The translations under genes were made by a program, and so were the position numbers. This document shows, one piece after another, positions 54,871 to 63,802 of a stretch of DNA of 64,000 bases. The stretch is from Agromyces agglutinans. Lineage in GTDB: Bacteria; Actinomycetota; Actinomycetes; Actinomycetales; Microbacteriaceae. Position 1 is the stretch's first letter. Every line of letters starts with the position of its first letter. Under the pieces are notes generated by a model that saw only the letters and a program-made list of their open reading frames with translations, searched no databases and was not told the origin of the DNA. Location: positions 186,001 to 250,000 of the forward strand of contig NZ_WJIF01000002.1 of the NCBI RefSeq assembly GCF_009647605.1, read 5' to 3'.

Positions 54871-54939
54871 GGGCGAGTAGCGACGCAGGAGCGTATCGAG
54901 GCCACGTCACCCGGTCTCGATACGCTCCGCTCCTCGACC
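54871..54939. repeat. REP-like inverted pair between grpE and dnaJ
   Basis: A left arm at 54871-54903 (GGGCGAGTAGCGACGCAGG...) and a right arm at 54913-54939 (GGTCTCGATACGCTCCGCT...) are members of the same repeat family in opposite orientation. The mRNA can form a long stem here, with GGAGCGTATCGAG pairing to its complement. The right arm is identical over 27 bp to 27331-27357. Confidence 0.92.
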
Positions 54940-54967
54940 AACGGACACGACAGAAGGGAGGTGCCGG

Positions 54968-55960
54968 TTGGCCAGTCAGGATTGGTTCGACAAGGACTTC
55001 TACGCCACGCTCGGCGTCTCCAAGGACGCGAGCGACGCCGACATCAAGAAGGCGTACCGCAAGCTCGCCCGCAAGTACCACCCCGACCAGAACCCGGGCG
55101 ACGCCGCGGCTGAGGCGAAGTTCAAGGAGATCAGCGAGGCGAACTCGGTGCTCTCCGACGCCGAGCAGCGCAAGGAGTACGACGCGGTCCGGGCGATGGG
55201 CTCGGGCGCGCGCTTCACCGCGCCCGGCGGCGGCGCCGGCGGCTTCGAAGACGTCTTCGGCGGCATGTTCGGCCAGCAGGGCGGCGGCACCAGGTACACG
55301 TTCCAGCAGGGCGGAGCCGGCTCCGACTACGACGACCTGCTCGGCGGGCTCTTCGGCGGCGGCCGGTTCGGGCAGTCGACGGGCGGCTACCGGGGATTCG
55401 GCGGCCCGACGCCCGGCCGCGACGTCACGGCGACGACCACCCTCGACTTCCTCACCGCGACGCGCGGCGAGCAGGTGACGCTGCAGACCTCCGAGGGCAA
55501 GCCGATCACCGTGCGCATCCCCGCGGGCGTCGCCGACGGCCAGAAGATCCGGCTGCGCGGCAAGGGCCACCCGTCGCCCGACGGCGGCGAGCCGGGCGAC
55601 CTCATCCTCACGGTCAAGGTGCGCAAGCACCCCGTGTTCGAGCGCGACGGGCTGAACCTGCGCGTGAACGTGCCCGTGACCTTCGCCGAGGCCGCGCTCG
55701 GCGCCACCATCGAGGTGCCCACGCTCGGCGGCAAGCCGGTCAAGTTGAAGGTCGCCGCCGGCACCCCGAGCGGCCGCGTGCTGCGCGTCAAGGGCCGCGG
55801 CGTCGAGACCGCCAAGGGCACGGGCGACCTCCTCGCCGTCGTGCAGGTCGCGGTGCCCTCGCACCTGTCGAAGGATGCCAAGGAGAAGCTCGAGGCGTTC
55901 GTCGCCGAGCTGCCCGACGAGGACCCGCGCACCGACCTGCTCGCCCAGGCCGGAGGCTGA
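54968..55960 (+). CDS. dnaJ: DnaJ-type co-chaperone without zinc-finger region
   Basis: The 330-residue protein has a J domain ([20 protein letters not shown], then HPDQNPGD with the HPD motif at about 40-42), a Gly/Phe-rich region (about 75-150), and C-terminal substrate-binding domains ([39 protein letters not shown]). It has no cysteine at all, so the four CxxCxGxG zinc motifs of classical DnaJ are absent, as in CbpA-type proteins. The TTG start has GGGAGG upstream. It stimulates DnaK ATPase. Confidence 0.97.
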   Translation: MASQDWFDKDFYATLGVSKDASDADIKKAYRKLARKYHPDQNPGDAAAEAKFKEISEANSVLSDAEQRKEYDAVRAMGSGARFTAPGGGAGGFEDVFGGMFGQQGGGTRYTFQQGGAGSDYDDLLGGLFGGGRFGQSTGGYRGFGGPTPGRDVTATTTLDFLTATRGEQVTLQTSEGKPITVRIPAGVADGQKIRLRGKGHPSPDGGEPGDLILTVKVRKHPVFERDGLNLRVNVPVTFAEAALGATIEVPTLGGKPVKLKVAAGTPSGRVLRVKGRGVETAKGTGDLLAVVQVAVPSHLSKDAKEKLEAFVAELPDEDPRTDLLAQAGG

Positions 55961-55962
55961 GC

Positions 55963-56376
55963 GTGAACGAGACCAGCCCGCTGTTCGTCATCTCGGTCGC
56001 GGCTGAACTCGCCGGGATGCATCCGCAGACACTGCGCCAGTACGACCGCATCGGCCTGGTCTCGCCGACGCGCACGGCCGGCAAGTCGCGCCGGTACTCT
56101 ATGCGCGACGTCGTGCAGCTGCGCGAGATCGCGCAGCTCTCGGCCGAGGGCGTGAGCCTCGAGGGCATCCGGCGCGTGCTGGGTCTCGAAGACGAGGTGA
56201 CCGCGCTGCGCGCGCGGGTGCGCGAGCTCGAGGCCGCGCTGGCCGACGAGATGCTCAATCGCCCCGGCCGCCGCGTGTTCGCGGCGGGCACGGCCGGCGA
56301 GATCGTGACCCTGAAGGCCGGTACGCGCACGCGCCGCGAGAACGCCGTGGTGGTCTGGCGGCCGCTCGAGCGCTGA
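55963..56376 (+). CDS. hspR: Heat-shock repressor HspR (MerR family)
   Basis: The 137-residue protein has PLFVISVAAELAGMHPQTLR, QYDRIGLVSPTRTAGKSRRY (MerR-type winged helix, residues 6-45) and a short coiled-coil dimerisation part. It begins at a GTG 2 nt after dnaJ and closes the operon. HspR represses dnaK transcription by binding HAIR boxes, usually with DnaK as co-repressor; two such boxes lie before dnaK. Confidence 0.97.
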   Translation: MNETSPLFVISVAAELAGMHPQTLRQYDRIGLVSPTRTAGKSRRYSMRDVVQLREIAQLSAEGVSLEGIRRVLGLEDEVTALRARVRELEAALADEMLNRPGRRVFAAGTAGEIVTLKAGTRTRRENAVVVWRPLER

Positions 56377-56461
56377 TGGCCGAGCCGCCGGCATTGTGTA
56401 CGACCGGCCGGGCCCGCGGCCGCGATCTGGCACACTCGTCGGACCCGACCGAGAGGATGCC

Positions 56462-57163
56462 ATGACCGCGCCGTACCCGCAGACGCCCGACCTCCGGCAG
56501 GTCCCGCCCGCTCCGCCGGCGCGCCGCGCCCGCCCGCCGCTTCCGCGCGAGCACCGCACCCCCGCGTTCATCGCCGGTGGTCTGGGCACCCTGCTCGGCT
56601 CCTGGGGGCTCTCGGCGCTGTCCGCCGCGCTGCTCCTGGGCTTCATCGGGCTCGTCTTCGGGCTCGTGGCGAGCAGCATCCGGTCGAGCGACCCCACGAA
56701 CGGCTTCGTCGAGTTCGTCGACTCCGTGCCGGCCTGGGTCGGCGTCGTGGCCGTCCTGACCACCGTCGTGCTGGCGACGGGGCTCCTCATTGCAGCGGTC
56801 GTCGTGCCGCGGGCGATCCTCCGGCGTGCGGGCGTGCATCGGCCCACCGCCGTCACCTGGAGCGCGCTCGGCATCGGCATCGTCGCCAACTGGTTCCTCG
56901 GCGGCATCCTCTCGATACCGTTCTCGCTGATCCAGACCTTCACCGTCGACCCCACCGCCCTGCTGGTGCTCGTGCTCATCGGGCTCGTCGTGTCGCTCGC
57001 GGCGACGGCCGCGATCGGCGCCTTCGCCGGCTGGTGGATGGCCCACGCGTACCGTGCCCAAGCGGCCCCGGCACCCGCCGCCCCGATCCCGGGGCCGATT
57101 CCGGCACCCGGGCCGGCGCCTCAGCGCCCCCAGGCCGAGGCCGGCGCCTCGATGATCTCGTAG
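56462..57163 (+). CDS. Hypothetical membrane protein with proline-rich ends
   Basis: I do not recognise this 233-residue protein. It has a proline-rich cytoplasmic N-terminus (about residues 1-33), four to five hydrophobic segments (SALSAALLLGFIGLVFGLVA, VAVLTTVVLATGLLIAAVVV, LGIGIVANWFLGGIL and LLVLVLIGLVVSLAATAAIG) and a C-terminal Ala/Pro-rich tail. AGAGGA precedes the ATG. Its last 43 nt overlap the 3' end of the convergent secreted-protein gene. Confidence 0.72.
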   Translation: MTAPYPQTPDLRQVPPAPPARRARPPLPREHRTPAFIAGGLGTLLGSWGLSALSAALLLGFIGLVFGLVASSIRSSDPTNGFVEFVDSVPAWVGVVAVLTTVVLATGLLIAAVVVPRAILRRAGVHRPTAVTWSALGIGIVANWFLGGILSIPFSLIQTFTVDPTALLVLVLIGLVVSLAATAAIGAFAGWWMAHAYRAQAAPAPAAPIPGPIPAPGPAPQRPQAEAGASMIS

Positions 57164-57843
57164 GGGCGCGAGCTCCAGTGGGTGCCGTAGCCGTAGTGGC
57201 TCGACGCCCACGGCGAGGCCCAGATCGCCTGCGCGGTCGCGTCGGCGGAGTCGCCGCGCTGGAGCGCCGCGTCGACGGCCGGATACCGGCCCGACTTGAG
57301 GTTCTCGGCCGCGTAGTAGGCGGCATCGACGAGGGTGGCGTAGCTGCCGAGCCCCGAGCCGCCGCCCGAGCCCTGCCCGTTGTTCAGCGGGTTGTTGCGG
57401 TTCCACCAGTTGTCGGCGCCGTTCTCCTGGCGCATCCACCGCATCATGAACGTGATGTTCTCGTCGGTCATGGGCCAGCCGCCCTCGACGAGCACGAGCT
57501 TGGCCCAGTCGAGGTTGGTGCCGCCCTGCACGAGGGTCTGCGGGCCGGTCGACGCGGTGTACGACTGGTGCACGATCGTCTGGCGGGCGGCGTCATCGGC
57601 GACGTCGACCCGCTGCACGTCGTCGCCGAAGCGGGTCTCGGCGACGGATGCCTCGGCCACGGCGTCGAGCGGCGGGGCGGTCGGCGCGAGGGCGAGCGTC
57701 GCCACGATGCCGAACACGGCGGCCGTCGCGAACAGTCCGGCGACGCGACGGATGCCTCGGGTCCGGCCGCGCGGACGCGAAACGGACGGCGCACCCCTGC
57801 GGGGCGCGCCGTGCCTTCCCCCTGCTTGCTCCGGCTGACGCAT
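57121..57843 (-). CDS. Secreted or membrane-anchored protein, possible muramidase-like domain
   Basis: The 240-residue protein has a basic N-terminus and one hydrophobic segment (GLFATAAVFGIVATLALAP, about residues 34-52). The external domain has ITFMMRWMRQENGADNWWNR, NPLNNGQGSGGGSGLGSY and YYAAENLKSGRYPAVDAAL. The Asn-Pro-Leu-Asn and Gly-rich pattern is reminiscent of lysozyme-like proteins of actinobacteria and phages, with Glu in RQEN a candidate acid; this is a similarity, not an identification. It overlaps its convergent neighbour. Confidence 0.65.
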   Translation of the reverse strand: MRQPEQAGGRHGAPRRGAPSVSRPRGRTRGIRRVAGLFATAAVFGIVATLALAPTAPPLDAVAEASVAETRFGDDVQRVDVADDAARQTIVHQSYTASTGPQTLVQGGTNLDWAKLVLVEGGWPMTDENITFMMRWMRQENGADNWWNRNNPLNNGQGSGGGSGLGSYATLVDAAYYAAENLKSGRYPAVDAALQRGDSADATAQAIWASPWASSHYGYGTHWSSRPYEIIEAPASAWGR

Positions 57844-57896
57844 GCGGGTGCGAGGGTAGCAAACCGAACCGGATGCCTCCAGTGAGCGGGGCTCCC

Positions 57897-57934
57897 GGTG
57901 GTCGAGGAGACGCCGGAGCGCGTCCTCGACCACC
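57897..57934. terminator. 12-bp stem hairpin after the 5'-nucleotidase gene
   Basis: GGTGGTCGAGGA (57897-57908) pairs perfectly with 57923-57934 across a 14-nt loop. It is 9 nt after the 5'-nucleotidase stop on the minus strand. Its arm GGTCGAGGA is the first part of the REP-like family, so it may be a degraded copy now acting as a terminator. Confidence 0.6.
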
Positions 57935-57942
57935 GAGGTTCG

Positions 57943-59739
57943 TCAGCCGATGCGCACGCCGTCGATCGTCAGCCACCACGACTCGTCCGAGAAGTCGGCG
58001 GGGTCGATGACGCCGCGCTCCTGGGCCCAGTCGATCAGCAGCTGCCGGATCTCCTTCTGCTCGTCGTAGACGACGGGTGCCGACGCGATGTGCGGGAACC
58101 CGCCGCCGCCCGAGCGACGGTAGTTGTTGACCGCGACGACGACCTGCTGGTCGTCGGCGAGCGAGGTGCCGTCGGCCAGCGTCAGCTTCTCGATGCGCGC
58201 ACCCACCGGCTGCGACAGGTCGATCTCGTATTCGAGGCCCGAGATGATGTCGAGGTTGTAGTCGGGCGTGTTGCCCGCACCGGTGTGCGCCTCGGGGTCG
58301 AATGTGCCGCCCGCGGGCACCTGCGCGTAGTACTTCGCCGAGTACTCGAGGTAGTCCTTCACCTGCGCCCCGGTCATCTGCACGGCCTGCAGCGTGTTGT
58401 CGTAGATGTACAGGCCCGCGATGTCGCGCACCGAGACATCCCCCTGCGGGAAGATCGCCGTGCGACTGAAGGGCGCCGCGATCGACAGCACCGGCAGCCC
58501 GTCGGCCGCGGTGCCGGCGATGCCGGCGGCGACGGTCTCGGTCTGCACCTGCTGGATGAAGTCGATGATCGGCGTGTCCTCGTACCGCGACGCGGTGGCC
58601 GGCAGCGCCTCGGTCGACTGCGCGACGACCTGGTTCACGTACGCGACGGTCGTCGCGTGCTGGTCGGCGACGAGGTCGAGGATCTCCTGCGACGGCGCGA
58701 AGCCCTTCGTGCGGATGGCGGATGCCTCGGCGTCGACGACGTCCCACTGGCCGCGCACCTTCTCGAGGTCGAGGTCGACGCGCGAGACGGTCGATCCCCA
58801 GCGGTAGGGCTGGGTGAGGAGCACCTCGTCGCCGGTCTCCTCGTTGACCACGACCTGGCTCGGCTTGTCGAGGTGGGTGTGGCCGACGACCATGACGTCG
58901 ATGCCCGGCACCTCGCGCGCGATCGCGTCGGATGCGTTCTCGGGGGCCGCGATCGACTCGTCGTACGAGGAGGCGCCGGTGCCCGAGTGCGAAAGCACGA
59001 CGACGACGTCGGCGCCCGCGGCGCGAACCTTCGGCACCCACTCCTCGGCCGTCTCGACCATGTCGCGGAACTCGAGTTCGCCCTCGACGTTGGCCTTGTC
59101 CCAGATCGCCGATCCGGGCGTCGTGAGCCCGAGGATGCCGACGGTCACGGGTTTCTGGCCCTTCACCTTCTTGCGCACGAGCGTGTACGGGTCGAACGCG
59201 GGCTCGCCCGAGTCGACGTCGATCACGTTGGCGCCGAGCAGCGGGAAGCCCAGGTCGCCCTCGTACGCGTCCAGCAGGTCGAGGCCGTAGTTGAATTCGT
59301 GGTTGCCGAGCACCTGCGCGTCGTACCCGATCGCGTCGAACGCGGCCGCCATCGGATGCGTCGCGCCGGTCTCCTGCACCGGCTCCTGCACGGCGTAGTA
59401 GTAGCTGAGCGGGGTGCCCTGGATCGCGTCGCCGTTGTCGACCACCAGCAGGTGGTCGTCGCCGACCTCGTCGCGCACGGCATCGACGACGGATGCCACG
59501 CCCGCGAGGCCGACCGTGTCGCCCGCGCGATCGGTGTACGGCGCGTTGCTGAAGTAGTCCCAGTTGGCGACGCGGCCGTGCAGGTCGGTCGTCGCGAGCA
59601 GCGTGAGGTCGAGCGCGTGCGCGCCGCCGCCGTGCTTCGCGCCGGATGCCTCGGGTGCGGCCGCCGCGGGCGCCGCGGCGAGGCCCGCGAGCACGAGCGC
59701 TGCGACGGTCGCGGTGCCGAGGGTTCGAGTGGTTCTCAA
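57943..59739 (-). CDS. Secreted 5'-nucleotidase/2',3'-cyclic phosphodiesterase-like metallophosphatase
   Basis: The 598-residue protein has a signal peptide (ALVLAGLAAAPAAAAP), a calcineurin-like metallophosphatase domain with TTDLHGRVANWD, VDNGDAIQGTP, LGNHEFNYGLD, SHSGTG and VVGHTHLD (about residues 55-310), and a C-terminal 5'-nucleotidase domain (NYRRSGGGGFP and GTAADGLPVLSIAAPFSRT). It should hydrolyse extracellular nucleotides. I chose a TTG at 59739 with GAAGGA upstream; the ATG at 59754 would place that site inside the gene. It and the nuclease at 14842 could act on the same DNA. Confidence 0.94.
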   Translation of the reverse strand: MRTTRTLGTATVAALVLAGLAAAPAAAAPEASGAKHGGGAHALDLTLLATTDLHGRVANWDYFSNAPYTDRAGDTVGLAGVASVVDAVRDEVGDDHLLVVDNGDAIQGTPLSYYYAVQEPVQETGATHPMAAAFDAIGYDAQVLGNHEFNYGLDLLDAYEGDLGFPLLGANVIDVDSGEPAFDPYTLVRKKVKGQKPVTVGILGLTTPGSAIWDKANVEGELEFRDMVETAEEWVPKVRAAGADVVVVLSHSGTGASSYDESIAAPENASDAIAREVPGIDVMVVGHTHLDKPSQVVVNEETGDEVLLTQPYRWGSTVSRVDLDLEKVRGQWDVVDAEASAIRTKGFAPSQEILDLVADQHATTVAYVNQVVAQSTEALPATASRYEDTPIIDFIQQVQTETVAAGIAGTAADGLPVLSIAAPFSRTAIFPQGDVSVRDIAGLYIYDNTLQAVQMTGAQVKDYLEYSAKYYAQVPAGGTFDPEAHTGAGNTPDYNLDIISGLEYEIDLSQPVGARIEKLTLADGTSLADDQQVVVAVNNYRRSGGGGFPHIASAPVVYDEQKEIRQLLIDWAQERGVIDPADFSDESWWLTIDGVRIG

Positions 59740-59856
59740 GTGGATTCCTTCCATCGGGGATGAGGGCCGGGTGGCCCTCGCATGGGGGACACCGTATTCC
59801 CGGCGGGTTCCGGGCGTGTGAACCGCCGCGCACGTCGGGGTGAACGCCGACGCGGC

Positions 59857-59862
59857 TACCCT
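59857..59862 (+). promoter_or_regulatory. Putative -10 element of a leaderless methyltransferase gene
   Basis: TACCCT ends 7 nt before the ATG at 59870 and no ribosome binding site fits between. It argues for this ATG over the in-frame GTG at 59840. Confidence 0.45.
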
Positions 59863-59869
59863 TGCCCGG

Positions 59870-61003
59870 ATGGACTTCGCAGCACTCCGCCGGTGGCCCG
59901 ACGTCGAGGGGCCCGACCTCGCGGCGTCCGATGCCGCCGATCGGCTGATCCTCGACGAGGCGGCGGGCGTGGTCGCGGCCGTCGGCGCCACGGACGCCCC
60001 GGTCGCCGTCATCGGCGATACGCACGGCGCCCTCGCGGTCGGTGCGGTCGTGGGGCTCGGGGCGACCGACGTGCGCGCGCACCAGGACGCGCTGCTCGGC
60101 GAGCGCGCGATCGCCGCGAACGCTGAACGGCTCGGGGTGGCGGGGGCGATCCGCGTGGGAGCGCTCGATGCCGACCTGGTGCGCGGCGCGCGGCTGGTGC
60201 TGCTGCGCCTGCCGCGCTCGCTCGACGCGCTCGACGAGCAGGCCGCCCTCATCGCCGCGCACGCCCACCCCGCGGTGGTCGTGGTCGCGGGCGGGCGGCT
60301 CAAGCACATGACGCTCGGTATGAACGACGTGCTCTCCCGTTGGTTCGGCCGGCTCGACGTCTCGCACGCGCGGCAGAAGTCGCGGGTGCTCATCGCATCG
60401 GCGCCGACTCGACCGCCGGCACCCGGCGCGTGGCCGCGACACGCGCACGACGCCGCGCTCGACCTCGAGGTGGTCGCGCACGGCGGCGTGTTCGCCGGTG
60501 CCGCGATCGACATCGGCACGCGGTTCCTGCTCGAGCACCTCGATGCCGCGCTCGCCGGGGGCCCGGCGCCGCGCACCGCGGTCGACCTGGCCTGCGGCAC
60601 GGGCGTGATCGCGGTCGAGCTCGCTCGACGCCTGCCGTCCACGCGCGTCACCGCGACCGACCAGTCGGCTGCGGCCGCAGCCTCCGCTGCGGCGACGGCG
60701 GCGGCGAACGGCGTCGGCGACCGGGTCGAGGTGCGCCGCGCCGACGGCCTCGAGACCGAGCCCGGGGCATCCGTCGACCTGATCGTGCTCAACCCGCCGT
60801 TCCACGCCGGCGCCGCCGTGACGACCGCGCTCGCCGAGCGGCTGTTCGCCGACGCCGGACGCGTGCTGGCGCCGGGTGGCCGCCTCGTCGCCGTGTGGAA
60901 TTCGCACCTGCGCTACCGGCCCGCGCTCGAGCGGCGCGTCGGCTCGACCGTCCAGGTCGCCCGCGACCCGAAGTTCACCGTCACGGTCTCGACCCGCCGA
61001 TGA
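59870..61003 (+). CDS. RsmC/RlmG-like class I methyltransferase
   Basis: The 377-residue protein has two halves. The N-terminal one (about 1-180) resembles the inactive methyltransferase-like domain of RsmC/RlmG. The C-terminal half has VDLACGTGVIAVELARRLP (SAM-binding motif I, about residue 240) and LIVLNPPFHAGAA, whose NPPF motif is typical of N2-guanine methyltransferases. Methylation of 16S G1207 or 23S G1835 is the usual role. It is followed after 76 nt by clpS. Confidence 0.88.
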   Translation: MDFAALRRWPDVEGPDLAASDAADRLILDEAAGVVAAVGATDAPVAVIGDTHGALAVGAVVGLGATDVRAHQDALLGERAIAANAERLGVAGAIRVGALDADLVRGARLVLLRLPRSLDALDEQAALIAAHAHPAVVVVAGGRLKHMTLGMNDVLSRWFGRLDVSHARQKSRVLIASAPTRPPAPGAWPRHAHDAALDLEVVAHGGVFAGAAIDIGTRFLLEHLDAALAGGPAPRTAVDLACGTGVIAVELARRLPSTRVTATDQSAAAAASAAATAAANGVGDRVEVRRADGLETEPGASVDLIVLNPPFHAGAAVTTALAERLFADAGRVLAPGGRLVAVWNSHLRYRPALERRVGSTVQVARDPKFTVTVSTRR

Positions 61004-61079
61004 CGGGCGACGACGTCCGCGCGCCGGTCCCCAGAAGTGCGGGGATGCATCCGTCGGCGGGAAGTGTCAGTCTGGAACG

Positions 61080-61370
61080 GTGACGGACACGCTCGAACGC
61101 ACCGACCTCGACCAGGAGACGCTCCGCGTCCCCGAGGCGTCCTGGCGCACGATCGTGTGGGACGACCCGGTCAACCTCATGACCTACGTCACCTACGTGT
61201 TCCGAAGCTACTTCGGGTACCCGCGCGAAGAGGCCGAGCGGCTCATGCTGCTCGTGCACCACGAGGGCCGCGCGGTCGTCGCCACCGGCAATCGGGAGGC
61301 GATGGAACGCCACGTGCACGCCATGCACGGCTACGGCCTGCAGGCGACGGTGTCGAGGGCCGAGCCGTGA
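61080..61370 (+). CDS. clpS: ATP-dependent Clp protease adaptor ClpS
   Basis: The 96-residue protein has RTIVWDDPVNLMTYVTYVFR (about residues 22-41), the N-degron pocket, then LLVHHEGRAVVATGNREAME and the HGYGLQATV end. It delivers N-end-rule substrates to ClpC/ClpA. The GTG start is set by alignment to the family; there is no clear ribosome binding site, so leaderless initiation is possible. A DUF2017 gene overlaps its stop, a pairing common in actinobacteria. Confidence 0.95.
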   Translation: MTDTLERTDLDQETLRVPEASWRTIVWDDPVNLMTYVTYVFRSYFGYPREEAERLMLLVHHEGRAVVATGNREAMERHVHAMHGYGLQATVSRAEP

Positions 61371-61858
61371 TCGTCGCCGGCCGCGGCGCGGGCGACGGCG
61401 TGCGCCTGGTGCTCGAGGCCGAGGAGGCGATGCTCCTGTCGGAGCTGGCCGACCAGGTCGACTCGGTGCTGCTGCTCGGCACCGACGACGACCCGGCGCT
61501 CGGCCGGCTGCTGCCCGACGCGTATCCCGATGACGTCGACGCCGGCCGCGAGTTCACGCGCTACACGCGCGACAACCTCGTCGACGGCAAGCGGCAGGCC
61601 GCGCAGTCGGTGCGCGACGCCACCTCGGTGGGCGACGGCGAACGCCTCGTCGAGATCGAGCTCGACCAGGTGCAGGCCTGGGGGTGGCTGACCTTCCTCA
61701 CCGACCTGCGGCTCATCCTGGCCGAACGCGTCGGCATCATCGAGGAGGGCACCCCCGAACAGGACGAGCAGCGCGACGACTACCTGCGCGCGGCCTACGA
61801 GTGGGCGGGCTTCGTGCAGGGCTCGATGCTCGAGGTGCTCGACCCGACCGAGTCCTGA
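61367..61858 (+). CDS. DUF2017 family protein
   Basis: The 163-residue protein is all-helical in appearance and matches the DUF2017 pattern, with EEAMLLSELADQVDSVLLLG near the N-terminus and WGWLTFLTDLRLILAERVG near residue 110. Its GTG start overlaps the clpS stop. The role is unknown; constant linkage to clpS suggests a part in protein turnover. Confidence 0.88.
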   Translation: MIVAGRGAGDGVRLVLEAEEAMLLSELADQVDSVLLLGTDDDPALGRLLPDAYPDDVDAGREFTRYTRDNLVDGKRQAAQSVRDATSVGDGERLVEIELDQVQAWGWLTFLTDLRLILAERVGIIEEGTPEQDEQRDDYLRAAYEWAGFVQGSMLEVLDPTES

Positions 61859-61941
61859 CTGGCAGTCTGGTGCCAGCGCCCACGGGCGCCGCGGCACCCG
61901 CGGCCTCCGCGGGGGCGCGACGGAGATCCAGGGGGAGACGG

Positions 61942-63129
61942 ATGACCCACGCCAGACCGCACGCGAACGAACGCGCGACCCCGCTGCGAAGCATCCTGCG
62001 CCGGCCCGCGGCGAATGCGGAGTCGCTCGAATCGGTCGCCCTCGTGATCGGCGCGATCGGCTTCGTCGTGATCGGCCTCATCGCGCTGGCCGCGTTCTGG
62101 GGTCGCGACCTGCCGATCGCGGGTTCGGGCTCGCTCGCCGAGTTCGTCGCGATCTCCGCCGCCCTCGTCGCCGTCGTCGCCTTCGTGCTCGGGCGGCTCG
62201 TGCTGCGGAGCCCGTCGCCGCAATTGCGGTCGGAGATCGGCAACGGGCTCGACGTCGAGGGCACGCGCCTGCACTGGTTCGACCTCGTGGCGCTGGCCCT
62301 CGCGCACGGCGCGATCGTGCTGCTGGGCTGGATCGGCCTCGGCGACCTGCTCGAGCGCAGCTTCATCGGGGCGGTGGTGTTCACCATCCCGGGTGCGGTG
62401 CTCGCCGGCGTCGGCGCCGCGGTCACGATGTACGCGGTCTTCCTCTCGGCGGCCCGGCTCACGCCGATGCTGCTCTCGCTCGTGCTCGCGGTGTTCCTCG
62501 TGGTCGGGGCTCTCGCCAGCATGCTGAGCTCGAGCGACCCGCTCTGGTGGCAGAAGAACCTCTCGGCGCTCGGCATCACGGGCGACTTCTCGTCGCTCGC
62601 GTTCAACGTGACGCTCATCGTCGCGGGCGCGATCGTGACGACGATCGCGCGCTACGGCACCGCGACGCTGCCAACCTCGACGCCGCTCGAACTGCGCCAC
62701 CGCAACGTCATGCGCATCGGGCTCGTCCTGATCGGCGTGTTCCTCGGCTGCGTCGGCATCTTCCCGGTGAGCGAGTTCTTCCTGCTGCACAACACCGTCG
62801 CCACCGGCATGGCGGTCGCGTTCGCCGTGATCGTGATCGGCCTCCCGCGCTTCGTGCCGTCGATGCCGCACGTGTTCGTGATCCTCGGCTACGTGTACGT
62901 CGCCGTGATCGTGGTGCTCGGGGTCTTCTTCGCCGTCGGCTACTACAACCTGACGGCGGTCGAACTGGTCGCCGCGGTGCTCATCTTCAGCTGGATCATC
63001 GTCTTCCTGCGCAACGCGGGCGCGATGCGACCGGATGCCTCGGTGCCCGTCGATGTCGCGACCGGGGCGGCCGCCCCGCAGACGACGGATGCCCCGGGCT
63101 CGGGGCCCGGGGCATCCGTCGTGGTGTGA
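61942..63129 (+). CDS. DUF998-like multi-spanning membrane protein
   Basis: The 395-residue protein has eight or so hydrophobic segments, for example SVALVIGAIGFVVIGLIAL, FVLGRLVLRS, VLAGVGAAVTMYAVFLSAA and FVILGYVYVAVIVVLGVFFA. GVFLGCVGIFPVSEFFLLHN is in the style of DUF998 proteins. Function is unknown. GGGGGAGA precedes the ATG. The last 45 bases encode a Pro/Gly/Ala tail made from a strong palindrome (63086-63118). Confidence 0.75.
   Translation: MTHARPHANERATPLRSILRRPAANAESLESVALVIGAIGFVVIGLIALAAFWGRDLPIAGSGSLAEFVAISAALVAVVAFVLGRLVLRSPSPQLRSEIGNGLDVEGTRLHWFDLVALALAHGAIVLLGWIGLGDLLERSFIGAVVFTIPGAVLAGVGAAVTMYAVFLSAARLTPMLLSLVLAVFLVVGALASMLSSSDPLWWQKNLSALGITGDFSSLAFNVTLIVAGAIVTTIARYGTATLPTSTPLELRHRNVMRIGLVLIGVFLGCVGIFPVSEFFLLHNTVATGMAVAFAVIVIGLPRFVPSMPHVFVILGYVYVAVIVVLGVFFAVGYYNLTAVELVAAVLIFSWIIVFLRNAGAMRPDASVPVDVATGAAAPQTTDAPGSGPGASVVV
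63086..63118. terminator. 14-bp perfect stem hairpin in the last codons of the DUF998-like gene
   Basis: CGGATGCCCCGGGC (63086-63099) pairs perfectly with 63105-63118 over a TCGGG loop. Each arm begins with the GGATGCC heptamer. It lies 9 nt before the stop codon region, and no U-tract follows. Confidence 0.55.
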
Positions 63130-63138
63130 GGCGGAGGC

Positions 63139-63540
63139 CTACGCCTGGTGGGCCAGCGCCTTGGCCTTCAGCAGGTCGTACTCCTGCTGGGTGATGGTGC
63201 CGGCGTCGAGGAGCGACTTCGCCTTGGCGATCTCGTCGGCGGGGCTCGCCGCGGTACCGGCGGTGGCGCGAATGTACTCGTCGGTCGCCTGCTGCGCCCG
63301 ACGGGCATCCTTCTGCGCGCGCTCGGCCATGCCGTTGCCCCGGGCGATCAGGTAGACGAGCGCCGTGAGGAACGGCACGAAGATCAGGAAGATGATCCAG
63401 ACCGCCTTCCACCAGCCGTTCAGCTTGTGGTCACGGAACAGGTCGCTGATGATCGCGATGACCGCCCAGAGGTAGGCGAAGAACGCGAAGACCCAGATCG
63501 TCCACCAGATGATGTCCCAGAAACTTTCCCAGAAGCTCAA
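63139..63540 (-). CDS. PLDc_N/SHOCT-domain membrane protein
   Basis: The 133-residue protein has two hydrophobic segments (WTIWVFAFFAYLWAVIAII and WWKAVWIIFLIFVPFLTALVYLI) with the DHKLNGWWK motif of the phospholipase-D-nuclease N-terminal type. It then has a charged linker and a C-terminal SHOCT motif (AKSLLDAGTITQQEYDLLKAKAL). It is probably a small inner-membrane protein of unknown role. It converges with the DUF998-like gene, 9 nt apart. Confidence 0.85.
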   Translation of the reverse strand: MSFWESFWDIIWWTIWVFAFFAYLWAVIAIISDLFRDHKLNGWWKAVWIIFLIFVPFLTALVYLIARGNGMAERAQKDARRAQQATDEYIRATAGTAASPADEIAKAKSLLDAGTITQQEYDLLKAKALAHQA

Positions 63541-63802
63541 TGAAGTGCCTTTCTTCGGTTGTGTGAGCCGGCCGCAGGGGGCGGTCGGCGGTTCGCAACC
63601 GGATCGGGAAGGCGACGGTGCTCCGGCAATGCCGTGATCATCCCCCTGATCGTCGGTGTTCCCCGGGTGCAGCGTAGCGCGCCGGTCGACTCGGTGTCAG
63701 CGTCATTCCGCGGGATTTCGGGCATCGGTGGCTCCGCGCCGGGCGCGTGTCGTCGTCGGCGCGGTCGCCGCGGCCGGTAACGTCGCGCTCGGGGAGGGCG
63801 GC

